A stretch of DNA of 64,000 nt from Aradus depressus (lineage: Eukaryota; Arthropoda; Insecta; Hemiptera; Aradidae), in contig OY759220.1 in the NCBI GenBank assembly GCA_963662175.1, positions 1,240,001 to 1,304,000 of the forward strand, in the 5' to 3' direction. The notes under the pieces were generated by a model. It ran no database searches and was not told the DNA's origin. It saw only the letters and a list, made by a program, of their open reading frames with translations. Below are positions 1-13,457 of the stretch, one piece after another; positions within the stretch are counted from its first letter, which is position 1, and the number at the start of each line of letters is the position of its first letter. The translations under genes were made by a program, and so were the position numbers.

Positions 1-79
1 GTGAAATGTCATTTTTCAATGATGATGTGAAACGTTCGCCCACAGAGATGTGAAATGTTTAGGCAGTGTGGTATGTTAC

Positions 80-351
80 CTCCGAGGAACCGCCCACTTT
101 GAGGAGGGCCACACCCGAGGCGAGTCTGGCAAGTCGCTCCTGCAGCTTCTCCTTCTCATAGTCCGAGGTAGTGTCTGCGATCGAATCCCTCAGCTGCTGA
201 GCACGTCGGTCTATGTGTTCCTGAGTCCCCTTCCCCTTCAGAAGGAGGGTGTCGTCCTTGGTGATGATCACCTCCCCCACCTGACCGAGGTCATTGGGTT
301 GCACATCCTCCAGTTTCACCATGTCCGCTTCGTCACCAAACACGATACCAC
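80..351 (-). CDS. Hsp60: Hsp60 coding exon 8 (last in window)
   Basis: Encodes (G)[20 protein letters not shown] to LLKVGGSSE, 90 residues, ending in phase 0 at donor gtaaca. It spans the end of the apical domain and the return into the intermediate domain. Further exons must lie left of the window. Confidence 0.95.
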
Positions 352-3300
352 CTGCACATAAAATACAAATCATGTGGCATATCCTTGAAACGTTTTTGAG
401 ATGAAAATAACACAAAAGACTAAATCTTTGATGGGCGGGAAAAAGAGTATACTCTTTTGAACATAACAGTATAGAAATGAAATGTGGCTAATCGCGTCCG
501 GTCAAAACAGAGTTTAAAAAAAAAAATTGATTTTTTGACTTGTACTGTTATTGCCTCCCACCAAAGAAATATAAAAAATGTTTACTACAGGTTGGCCACC
601 AGCTGGTGTCTCCGAATGAAAGGATAACTTTTGGCTCTAATCTGAAATTAAATTGAAAGCAAAAAAAAGGAGCTGTAAAGGTAGGTCAGCAAATGCGCCC
701 TTCAAAGTAACCGGCTTCGTCATCCCAACACAAATGCGCCCTTCAAAGTAACCGGCTTCGTCATCCCAACACAAATGCGCCCTTCAAAGTAACCGGCTTC
801 GTCATCCCAACACAAATGCTAGGTTACAGAATTATGATTGATCCTAACATAAACGAAGGAAAACCGTCAACTATTCTTATAAAACATCGCCGTTCCCAAA
901 TGAACACAACCATTCTTAATAAATGCTCATGCTTCCATACAATACACCAGACACTAGCCTACTTTTTACCTTTTTTCTTTCTCTTACCTCAGAGATTCGG
1001 TCAGATATTTAATAAATCATATAAGTTTCATAAGAGGTGTCAGAAAATTTACAGATTTTTTCATCATACCAAATGTACAAGAGGTAAAACTCATACTAAT
1101 AGTAACCTATATCCAGCAATACAGGACAGACTAAGGTGAAATTGTGGAAACCAGGAACGTGGCAACTATATAATGAAAATAAAGAGAAGAAACATGTAAT
1201 AAAGGAGGTGCATTTTGACTTGATTTTAAAACGTATGTGAGTAGATAGAATTCAACGTGTACTTCTTAAATTTGAAGCATATTTGGAAAATATATGGAAA
1301 TAGTGTATATGTAGATAAAACAACTGGGCTTAGAGCTGGTCACTCATTATCAGATGGTTATATTTGATCATCTTTAAGCATCAAAAAAAGTTTGCTAGCT
1401 GTCGCCAATATAGATGCATGCCGCCGCAACTGATGGGTTTCCGATCCGACCTGTTGCCTACAGCATTCTAGCCAGAAACTTTCTTACACGATAAGGTTAT
1501 CAACGATCCGACAAATGTAGGTTTCATTTCAATAGCATCAACATTAATTTGACCACCCTTCTATTTCTGTCTATTTACAACTTGCGTTTGAAGTGAAATC
1601 TTGTGAAAGATATGTGAATTCACTATTTTCGTCCTTAAGATGACGAAGATGTACTGTAAGATGGACCAAATATAAAGTTGCTAGTGTAGTGGACCTTCTC
1701 TTCTAAAAGAAAGGCTCTTATTTTACTTGTCCAGCCACAGGCTGTGATCGGCCACAACTTTCATGTTGGGTTCTTAAACCGGAATTTCAATTTTCCAACT
1801 CTCAAAATAAAATTTAAAAAAAAATGAAAAAAATGTCTATGGGTACGATAACTCCTTTTATTTGGTCAGACATTTAATAAATCATATAAATTTCATAAGA
1901 GGTGTCAGAAAATTTACAGATTTTTTCATCATACCAAATGTACAAGTGAGGTAAAACTCATACTAATAGTAACCTATATCCAGTAATACAGGACAGACTA
2001 AGGTGAAATTGTGGAAACCAGGAACGTGGCAACTATATAATGAAAATAAAAGGAAGAAACATGCAATACAGGAGTGCATTTAGACCTAATTTTAAAACGT
2101 ATGTGAGTGTATAGAATTCTACATGTACTTCTTAAATTTGAAGCAATTTGGAAAATGATGGAAATAGAGTATTGTACTTCTTAAATTTGAAGCATATTTG
2201 GAAAATATATGGATAAAAAAAAATTAAGCCCCGAGTCACAGTTAAAAAGTTTATATTTAGTCGACGCATTTTCGCCATCTTTCACAAAATTGCACTAAAT
2301 CAATCGTCAGTTACACACTTAATTTAGAAATTACACAATATAAACTGTTCAGACAATATTAATATCGTTGCACCGGAAATAATAAGTCAACATTTTTTTT
2401 TTATAATTAGGTGATTTTCTTAGTGGCCAGTCAGTCAGATTGTAAAGCTTCTCGAGGGGCAATAGATATTTCCCCTCTCGCGCGCATCCATTCCAAATAA
2501 TAAGTGTGTGCGTGACGGACGTAAGTACTAGAACTGGGAGCCAATCGAGTGCCTACAGTGTAACCAACTTTTCATGAATGAGGGCAGTAACTATACCTCG
2601 ACAGAAACTGTATTCAGAACAATATCAATACATCTCTCCTTTGAAACTTAGTATTTTTGTAACAGCGAGCATTTACTTCTGTAAATGAATGAAAAAAAAA
2701 AGTAATTGAAGTTAAAACCTACGAAAATATAGTGAAGTAGCTGAAATAGCAGTGGAGTAGGCCGTGATATTAAAATTCCCAAATTTATCTTCTTCAGATA
2801 ATATATTTATATGTATTTTATATTAGGTACTAAGCATGTAGTTTAAATACACTTTAATACAAAATATTTCAACGAAAATTACTCATAGTAGTAATTATTA
2901 TCTATTGAAACAAGAATAGAGTGAAATCACAACTCAATGTTTTTGAGACTAATAAAATGAGGGACCAGCTCGAGGACCTAACTTACAGTTTGGGGCTGAG
3001 GACTGTAGATATAAGATAATGAGGCTAGCTCGAGGACCTAACTTACAGTTTGGGGCTGAGGACTGTAGATATAAGATAATGGGGCTAGCTCGAGGACCTA
3101 ACTTACAGTTTGGGGCTGAGGACTGTAGATATAAGATAATGGGGCTAGCTCGAGGACCTAACTTACAGTTTGGGCTGAGGACTGTAGATATAAGATAATG
3201 GGGCTAGCTCGAGGACCTAACTTACAGTTTGGGGCTGAGGACTGTAGATATAAGATAATGGGGCTAGCTCGAGGACTTAACTTACAGTTTGGGGCTGAGG

Positions 3301-6300
3301 ACTGTAGATATAAGATAATGGGGCTAGCTCGAGGACCTAACTTACAGTTTGGGGCTGAGGACTGTAGATATAAGATAATGGGGCTAGCTCGAGGACCTAA
3401 CTTACAGTTTGGGGCTGAGGACTGTAGATATAAGATAATGGGGCTAGCTCACTCACCTGTAGCGATAGCGATGTCCTGTAGAGTGGCCTTCCTGTTGTCA
3501 CCGAAACCAGGGGCCTTCACAGCGGCCACTTGCAGACCTATCTTCAGTCTGAACACACAACACAAGAAATGTAATACAGTTACTAGTAACATATACAGGG
3601 AGTCTACATTCACGTCGTACATCCCGAACACAGCATTACTATAATTCGAAGGAATTACCATTTCATCCCCACTCGTACAACAGAACATTGGGCATGGTTT
3701 TGGAAGACTCATACAAAAATCCGTACACACCACTTTCACATTGGTGAAACAGCTGCAATGTAGTTCTCCAGGGCCAGGTAATCAGCTAAGTTTTCTCTCT
3801 CCCGCTGAAACCAATTACCGATTGGTAGAAAATCCTCAACAAAATTCCGCGTTGTAACATTTCATCATATCGGCGGTTGTAGGTCTTTTACTGTTAAGCT
3901 CCCCCTCCCTTCGCTTTGGCTGATTTGTGAAAATCAATGCGTTGTTCTTATTGGGTTCTGAATGAACGTATAAGATACCGTCTGAATATATTCATTCCAT
4001 CTGGGGTGACAAAGTGAAGATACCCAAATGTACACGTCAATAATGAGTCCGTCCGTGTAATAGTGAACACGATAACCCCAGATAGAATAAATAAATATAT
4101 CGAGAAGGAATCTTATTGTGCAAAAAAACGCAACTACGTCACAGTCGGGAGAGACCAAAACTACTTGTGTATTCTGTACTTCTTGAGTAGAACCGAGGCA
4201 GCAACCATAGCGCTAACCATTAAGCGAGATATAGCTTATCAACTTACTGATAAGAGATAACAGTCAGCAGTGCGGCTATGGCCAACCTTGTCTACTGTTG
4301 TCTTATTATAATGAACAACTTATTATTATTTAAACTTTAGAACACATCAGAAAACAAACTTTTTAGTTGCGCAGCCGATCTCAGTGTTGGATGGCGATAT
4401 AAATAAGACATTTATGGTACTCGTTAAAGTACATATATATTTATATAACTTGAGATTGGGTTTGTTAGGGAATTATACAAGATGGTTGGCCACGGGCTCA
4501 CCTGTTAACGACGAGGGTGGAAAGAGCCTCACCGTCTATGTCCTCTGCCACGATGACAAGGGGCTTCCTCTTGGAGTTGGCGAACTCCAGAGCCGGGATG
4601 ATACTCTGTACTGAGGAGATCTTCTTCTCTGAGAGCAGCAGGAGACAGTCCTGGAACTCCACCTTAGCTCCTGTCACAACACAATAACAATAGATTAACC
4701 TTTATCATAATAATAACTGGTATATATTATTAGGTCAAGGGAAGCACCAATAAAAATGTCCGCCTGTAAGCTTATGTTCTTGTTTAATTTTGAAAAACAA
4801 AACAATGGAGAAAAGACTAACAAAATGAATAACTACATGAAACACAACAAATTGTTGACACATTACGTAACTTCCCCTACACTTTGAATAATAGATAGAG
4901 AGAAAAAAAAAAAAAAAAAAAAAAACAGTTTATTTTCTGCTTATTGTTTCCTAAATTTTTTTAATTACTTAAAAATTTCGAAACGTGGTACGCATAGCAA
5001 AACAAAATCTGTTGCTTTATTACTTGCCCAGCTTTGCGAAGTATAGGAGAAGTTCCAGCTTTGCGAAGTATAGGGGAAGTTCCAGCTTTGCGAAGTATAG
5101 GGGAAGTTCCAGATTTGCGAAGTATAGGGGAAGTTATGTAATCTGACTGAAACTCGATGTTGAGTGTTCACCGGAATGTCATGTTTCTGAACCCCTCATT
5201 GTACAAATTAGAAAAAAAAGTTTAGCACAAAAACTCGGGGGAGAGGTCTGGTAGAAAATAGCTAACCCTAATTCACAAGAAGCAGAACAGATACCTATAT
5301 ATCTAGATATGCACACAAAAAGGGAACTTGGACTATTACATAGAGGGGTCCACCTCAAACCCAACACCGTGAACCACTTTAAAAGATTCAGTCAGATATA
5401 CAGTCATATCATATAATTTTCATATAAGAGGTGTCAGAAAATTATAAATTGTTTATCATCATACCAAATCTTATTCTAAAAGCTCAGTGCACTCCCAAGA
5501 GTATTTCAAAATAAATTGATGCATTTAAAGCCTAAAGTTGGTTCCGGTGTTAATTATATGAATCTCTCATTATTATACATTACTAGGGCTCGGTTGTTAA
5601 TGCATTTGCATATTTTTGTCTCTGCTTCGTACATCACTATTAGGACTTTTAAAACATGTTTTGGACCAAAACGGTTCGATTAAAGCAGCTTTTATTTTGC
5701 ATATTTCTGCATATTTGACCATAAATGCATATTTCAGTGGTTATTGCATATTTTAACTGCATATTATGTTGCGCCAATTTTTTTCCTTTTTTGAGAAAAA
5801 AAAAAGTTTAGAGCCGAAAAAGAATTAATGCTGAGTGAGACACGCAGAACACCAAGAAAAGCTGCGGCTTTAATTTTCTAGGAAGTTTGATGGATGTTCA
5901 AATTCTGAAAATCTCCTCCCCTTCCTTTAATTCCCAAACAAAGTAAACAAACGCAATTATTTCACTTCAGTCTACATAGTTCATAGCATCAGGAAAGATG
6001 CCAAAACAAAAGAGTAAAACGAGTGAGTTAGTGAACAAGTATTTACGCGATTTCCCTAATGAAACTTTTCGAACCGATTACGGGGTTTTATATTGGACAA
6101 GTTGCAATGTAGTGGTTTCAACGGCTCGGAAGTCTCAAGTGACAGCATATTGGGACGACCAAACATAAAGAAAACTTAAAAGTGAAACAAACGGCAACTC
6201 AATCGTTCCTTACTCCTTCAACGTCATCCACTAAAAAATCACCAGCTTTTCAGGACTTATGTCGCGCATTTGTAAGTGCGGATATTCCATTTTATAAAAT

Positions 6301-9300
6301 TAACAACCGAGAGTTAAAACACTTTTTGGAAACGAACATTGGCCTCCAAATGCCCGACGAGAGTACCATTCGGAAAAATTATCTTCCCGATGTTTACTAG
6401 GAGACAATGGTGAAAATCCGCGGCCATATCAAAGACGGTCCAATTTGGGTGTCGGTGCACGAAACTACTGACGCTCTAGGGAGGTATGTAGCTAACATTA
6501 TTCTCGGAAAAGTCTCTGAAGAACCATCTCAACCCTATCTTCTAAATTTACAACTCCTAGATAAAAGCAACCACGAGACGATTGCCCGATTCTTTAATGA
6601 TTCGATGGTCCATGATTTGGCCAAACAGAATTTTACACAACAAGGTATTTCTTTTTCTTACTGACGCTGCTCCATATATGGTCAAGGCTGCCAAATCGTT
6701 GAAAACATTCTACCCTAATTTGATTCACGTAACCTGCCTAGCACATGCTCTTCACAGAGTTGTAGAAACTGTCAGAAATGAATTTGAAGATGTTGATGCA
6801 CTCATTTCCAATGTGAAAAAAATCTTCCTGAAAGCGCCGAGTCGAGTAAAACTATTAAAAGAGACCTACCCAGAATTAAATTTACCTCCTGAACCTACTA
6901 TCACAAGATGGGGGAACATGGCTAGAAGCAGCCCATTACTACTCAATAAATTTCGACAAAATTAAAAATGTGGCTTCTAAACTGGATGATGCAGCAGTGG
7001 TGTCATTACAAGAAGCCAACAATTTACTCCATAAAACTTCTTTGAAAAATAATTTATGCTTCATTTCGACAAGCGTTGGGTTTTTAGTCGAAACCATAAA
7101 AACCCTGGAAACACAAAACTGATTGCTGTCAGAAAGCTTAGCATTGGTAGAGGATGCTGTAAGAAAACTAAAAAATATCCAAGGACCTTACAGTTCAAAA
7201 ATACATCGAAAAGTAGAGGATGTTTTTTAAAAAAATCCGGGACTTGAAAATTTTCGAACGATTAGTAACATTCTTAAGGGAACCATCGAGGAAGAAGATA
7301 TGCCGTTCAGCCCTTCTGAATTAGCGACGTTTAAACGTGCTCCGGTGACTTCAGTGGACGTTGAAAGATCATTTAGTAGATATAAACAAATTTTTAGGTC
7401 CGATCGGCAAAGTTTTACTTTTGAAAATTTGAGGATGTCTTATAACCTTTTTTAGTTAGTTTTGTGTTTTATTATAATAAATAATTTATTTGATTGTGCA
7501 TATTTTTTTTGTTTTACCTGCATATTAATCAAAAATAAATGCATATTTTATGCACATATTTTTAATTTTTAATTGGATAAACATCCGAGCTTTAATGTAA
7601 CATTACATAATATGTACACCTCCAAATTGATGCATTTAAAGCCTAATGTTGGTTCCGGTGTTAATTATATGAATCTCTCATTATTATACATTACATACTG
7701 TGCACTCCTTCAGCTTGAAAACAAACATGCAGAGCTACTACTCACCCTTGGTTGTGTTGATGAAGTATGGAGAGATGTAGCCCCGGTCGAACTTCATACC
7801 CTCGATTATCTCCAGCTCATCCTGGAGGGTCTTACCGTCCTTCACAGTGATCACACCCTCCTTACCTACCTGAAGGGGGAAACCCAACAACTTAATATAT
7901 ACTATGTAACAAAACAATAGAAGACAAAGAATAGCAAGATAGATCAGATATATAATAAAATCAAATATATTTCATAAGAGGTGTCAGAAATATATATGTA
8001 TATGGTATTTCATCATGACAATAACAGCACACCACTTCTAAAAGTAAATCAACCATTCATTACTTGTTACACATCGACAAAAATACCGAAATCTCTGGTA
8101 ATAATGTTCATGGTGCAATGGAGACAGATATGCAGAAATGTGGGGGGGGGGGGGGGAGGGGGGCGCAAATTGTTAGAAAACCTATTAATATGAAACTTAC
8201 AATTCCTCTTTACCCCCCTTTAATATACTACGAGGCACGTCCAGAAAGTAAGTGTACTCAATTTATGTAGGGTTCAAAAAAATGTATTTAAACAAAAACA
8301 TACTTGGTTACACTTGTGTAGTCACCATCCCTCTCGATGCAAGTGGTGAGCCGCGGCATCAATTTGTTCATGCCTGCCTCCAACAAGTCTCCCGCCCACT
8401 TCTCCACCTCCCCCTTCACCTCCTCGTCCGTTGAAAACTTGTTCCCACCCATGTGCACCTTAAGGGAAGTGAAGAGATGGAAATCTGAAGGGGCCAGGTC
8501 AGGGGAATACGGGGGTGGTTCAAAACGTCCCATCCAAAAGAGTCCAGGAGTTGCTTCGTGGCGTTGGCCGTGTGAGGTCTGGCATTGTCGTGCAGCAGGC
8601 AGACTCCCTTCGTCAGCATGCCCCTCCAAAACAGTTTTCACTTCATTATAAATTTCAACCGGAGCTTTTCCCTTCGCAACGAGGTAGCGAATGACGGCGC
8701 GAATTTCGCACTTGGCGGGAGATACGATCGACATTTTTCGCGAGAGATGCTACTGCGTCAAGAGTTTTCAACACACTAACCTCAGATTGGAATCGTTTTG
8801 AAGGGGAGGGGTCAGGCTACGCGGCAGTGTTGCCAACATGTCGAAAAAGTATTCCCTACAGCTGTGAGAGTACCAGTACACTTACTTTCAGGACGTGCCT
8901 CGTATCCTCGATTTGCGATATACTGGTCCCAGCGCTTTTCCCATCCCTATAACCTATTTCTGTAATCCTCTTTCGTCACCCTCTGGCATTTTTCCTGAAT
9001 TCCCATGGTTTTCAGTCTCAATATAAATTTTGGGAATAAAAAAGAAGTGCAAGAAGCGAGATCTGGCTAATATGAAGGATGCCAAGCAAAAACCACAACA
9101 AACTCCTCGATCGCCAACGAAGGCACAGGTGTTTTCGTGGTGACGGAGATGAAACCCCTCCTGCGTCATATAACAATTACGTGCTTAAGCTACCTTCTTC
9201 ATGGCATCTGATATCAAGTCCCCGATCTTCCTATCTCCGTTGGCAGAGATGGTGGCCACCTGTGCTATCTCTTCTGGTGTGGTGACCGGCTTGGACATAA

Positions 9301-12300
9301 CCTTCAGATGATCCTTGATAGCGTCCACAGCCAACATCACACCTGGCAAATGAGAAAAATGAATCAGAAAAAAACAGTGAGTAAAAAAATAAACCTCATT
9401 TGTTGATAGAATATAAAATATTTTTCGATAGTAATTTTTCCCAGCTTGAATTATTCGTGGTACATAGTTTCTTCAAACCCAATAAACCCTATTTTTCATT
9501 CAAATTAATTGGCTTAAAATCCATAAGTTGTCATCTGCATAGGACGACATGTCATGCCTTCTCCCTCTTGTGCAGCAGACGAGGAAACACTTTTTTTTCC
9601 TGGAAACAATTTAGTCTGCGAAGAAGGCTAGGAAGACGTAGAAAGTGAGGCCGAGTAAGCAGAGAGGAGAAAATATAAACAAATGGATCCCATATGTTAT
9701 TTCTCTTGCCTTTTTGCATTGCTTACTGCCTATACAACTAGTTGCGGGCCCCATGAAAATCTACCTAGTAAACTAAGCGGCCCGCAACTACAAAATATGT
9801 GTCGACCCCTGCTATGGCGAAAATCGGGTTTAGAGTTGTCCTGAATATACATAGTGTGTAGAACATATTTTGTCATATTTCCTGCATGTTTTCTTATTGC
9901 ATATAATGGGATTCGAATATCTCAGTAACACTCACCTCGTCTGATCTCAATGGGGTTGGCGCCTCGGCTGATCTTTTCAAAGCCTTCTTTAGCAATTGCT
10001 CTTGCTAATACCTACACAAATTCAACAAAAAATTGAAACAATACTTTGAAATAATAACGAATCTATCTGTAAGGTGAAACGTACTTCATGTAGAGCAGTT
10101 AGCGATAGGCGGTTTGGCATTTCACTGACAGTGCGAAATACATCAGCGATCAGTGTATTCAGAGGATAGTAACCCTTCACTGGCCCACATCAAAGTAGAA
10201 ATTTCATCTTTTAGACTATATCTACACCGTCACGACAAAAATCTGAAGATTATTACGGAAATCAGATGGTAAGCAAACATTTCGTCTAACAGAACGGTGT
10301 AGTCTACCAAAAATTCGAAAAAGGTTAAAAGTTGGAATGTGAATCAAGTCGAAAGCGACAAAAAACCTCAAAAGTGACAAAAATAAAGGAAAAGAAAGAA
10401 CTTGTTCAACTTTCATATCGTCCAACTCCCCGAAAAGTAAGTATGAGGTAAGGCGTACCGGTTTTGGCTTATGTCGTCGTCAGCACGAACTTCAGAAGTG
10501 AGACCTGAGATTCAATGCAAAATTCGATAATGAAAAACATTTTTACATGTTTCCCAATTATTGGATATCCAGTTCAAACTAGGTAAAAGTTCCTTAGGCC
10601 TTTCTGTCGTGACCGCCGTCGATATTATACTAACTAACTAATGATCTATATACTGACGGTGGCGGTGGTTGTGCCGTCCCCAGCCTCCTCGTTCGTGTTG
10701 TTAGCAACGTCTTGTACCAGCTTAGCGCCAATATTTTGAAACTTGTCCTTTAATTCGACACCTTTGGCCACGGTGACACCGTCCTTAGTGATCTTCGGAG
10801 AGCCCCATGACTGCTCCAGGATCACGTTTCGTCCCTGAAACCACAAATAGATATATATATATATATTTATACATAAAAAGGGAGGAGGCTTGCATTATTT
10901 TTCGCACTAAAATATAGCCAGAATGGGATGGAGGAGGATCAGTGCCAGAGTTGATCATGAGCGGAACAGGAGCTAGAGACTGTAACACCCAGACCCGGCC
11001 AGTCTGTCCACCTCATAGAATGGGACGGAGGAGGATCAGTGCCAGAGTTGATCATGAGCGGAACAGGAGCTAGAATCTGGAACACCCAGACCCGGCCAAT
11101 CTGTCCACCTCATAGAATGGATTATAAGGCTCATCATATCCAGACAGCTCCCTTTCCAGGGCAGAAAATAACTCCAGCTTCAGGATTACACTTCTGAGGC
11201 CGAAATTAAAAGAAATAAGAGATGTTTTCGCCAGAGATCTTGTGGAAGTTCATTGTGAATACTCTGAATAAAAAACTTAGAACGAGTAAAAAAAATCCAC
11301 TTTATTTATATGAATAACACAATATATTTCGCTCGTTAGAGCATCCTCAAGTGTACGGATGTGTGGAGATATTTTATGCCTGTAATGGGTCAAAAGTGTG
11401 GCTATTGTCGATAATGTGAGTCGCGAAAGTAGAACGGTTGCCTCGGTTTTTTATTTCGGCTGTGTGTTCCTTGATCCTGTCTTTAAAACGACGTCCCGTC
11501 CGTCCAATGTATGATTGACTGCACGTCGCGCACTCTAAGCTGTAAACTCCGCTTTTATTCTCAATATCGGTTTTGTCCCTACCTCTCTCTAAGTACTGGC
11601 TTAAGGGATTGATAGTTTTAAACCCGATATTAAAACCTTCTTTTTTTAACAATTTACCTACTTTCTCTGAAATTTTTCCGTAATAGGTTAAGCTGACCCA
11701 TCTATTAGTGGAGTATTTATTTAGTTTTTCTAGTTTGGTCTTGTTTTTGTCTAAGATACAGAGAGAAAATAAAGAAAATACACCAAAAAGAGATTTTGGG
11801 TCAACTAATTGGGTAATTTTCGCCTTCGGGATCATCATTAAACAAGAGTGTTTCATAAGATAGCAAATTGTACGTTCAAGAGGGGGTTTAATGTGTTTCC
11901 GAATAATGCCAGAACGGAGGAGGATCAGTGCCAGAGTTGATCATGAGTGAGACAGGAGCTAGATACTAGAACACCCAGACCCGGCCAGTCTGTCCACCTC
12001 ATAGAATGGATTATAAGGCTCATCATATCCAGAAAATACTACATATGTTTGTAAAAAATAATTGTGTATTCTTCAGTTGCACCTCTTTTACTTCCACATT
12101 ATTTATTTAGGCTTGCATTAACTTTCGCACTCGAAAAATAGCCAGAACGGAAGAGGATCAGTGCCAGAGTTGATCATGAGTGAGACAGGAGCTAGAGACT
12201 GGAACACCCAGACCCGGCCAGTCTGTCCACCTCATAGAATGGATTATAAGGCTCATCATATCCAGAAAATACTTTATCAGTATCCATAAAACTTGAAATA

Positions 12301-13415
12301 TTGATATATTAATTGGTTTGATGCAATTGTAATCTTAAATATATTGATACTTAACATGTTCTGCAAAGATATTGTGTAACACTTAATAAAAAATAAAGAA
12401 AAACGCATCTTTTTAAAAATATCGTATTTTCCCCAATATACCTATAATTATAATTAGATAAATAATTTTGAGTATGTATTTGTTAAATCGTTGATGGCAA
12501 TACCGAAAGTACTTTCATAATATTATATATATATTGTGACGTGTAGAATGGGGGGGTCACAAAGAATAAAAGAAATTGTTATTCTTTATAAAAATAGTAG
12601 AAAAAAATAATAAATAAAAATGTACAAATTGGCAAAAGAAATTAAAAGTAAGAAAAAAAATTTGATTAACTTTAAAAGAAAAGACAAACCTGATGTCATT
12701 TGGTGGGGGAAAAGATGGCGAGAAGGGCAGAAGAAACCGACTCGTGGTAGTAGGGTTTTGTAGGATCTTAGAGGAGGTGTGGTGTGATTTAGAGCATCTT
12801 GGAGGAGGTGTAGTCTGTTTTTGGAGGAACTTGGAGGAGGTATCGTGTGTTTTGGAAGAGCGTAGAAGGAGGGTGTATGTTTAAGAAGAGCGAGGAAGAA
12901 GGTCCTGCGGAGAGTATCCCCGAGAAGATGGAAGATAGCACATTTATATGAAGGAGTGTCGTGGAAGAAGAAGAAAGAAAAATCCCGAGAAGTTAAATTT
13001 TATATATGGAAGGATGAAAAGGCTGGGAAGAAAGTGACGAGGAAGGAAAGATACAAAAGAGGATATAGGATGCCGTGAGTTGCCAGAAATTTTATAATCC
13101 ATATTTATAACCATATAGTTTGTTGTCATTTGCCAAGAGTACATTTTTTTGTCTAAATTAACTTATAAGAGGTTTATTTCATCTATTGTAAAAAAATTAT
13201 TTTGTTCACTAACCCATTAACCTTTTTTTTTAAAATCATTTACAAAAAAAGAAAATAAAAATATATAACTTATAAAACATTGTGATTTAAAAATGTAGTT
13301 ATCATTTTGCTTTATTTTCACCAAAGCACTCTAAATAAGAGAAAGGATGCCACCCTGTTTTTAGATTTATAGATTAAAGAAGGAAACTAATCAATTCAAT
13401 GAAGAATTAGCTGTA

Positions 13416-13457
<42 letters not shown>

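Larger units (their letters stand above)
352..3456. other. Hsp60 intron 7: contents
   Basis: Holds a 41-bp tandem repeat (690-819), a dispersed sequence present twice in direct orientation (about 996-1190 and 1862-2060, roughly 90 percent alike, with related pieces at 5386-5467 and 7965-8000), and a 60-bp tandem array (2960-3450). The rest is AT-rich without recognised features. Confidence 0.7.
5511..7693. repeat. 70-bp direct repeats flanking the hAT element
   Basis: Blocks 5511-5583 and 7622-7693 are nearly identical (both contain GCATTTAAAGCCTAA and GTTGGTTCCGGTGTTAATTA). Far longer than a hAT target duplication, so a separate duplication or older repeat. Confidence 0.8.
11217..11890 (-). 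mobile_element. Penelope-like element, 3' fragment
   Basis: Minus-strand fragment with the GIY-YIG endonuclease end of a Penelope-like retroelement, followed by a hammerhead-like motif and a terminal sequence that recurs, in the other orientation, at 33095-33240. The reverse transcriptase is absent, so it is 5' truncated. Confidence 0.8.
10895..12270. repeat. Dispersed repeat, four copies around a Penelope-like fragment
   Basis: Copies at about 10895-11010, 11015-11140, 11905-12030 and 12110-12270 share GAGGATCAGTGCCAGAGTTG and CACCCAGACCCGGCCAGTCT and mostly end in GCTCATCATATCCAG. No coding potential seen. Family not recognised. Confidence 0.8.

Noticed and set aside
50..361. 103-codon plus-strand frame at the left edge
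   Set aside because: It is the antisense shadow of Hsp60 coding exon 8.
8337..8651. Plus-strand frame across the mariner copy
   Set aside because: Antisense shadow of the transposase remnant; no independent signal.
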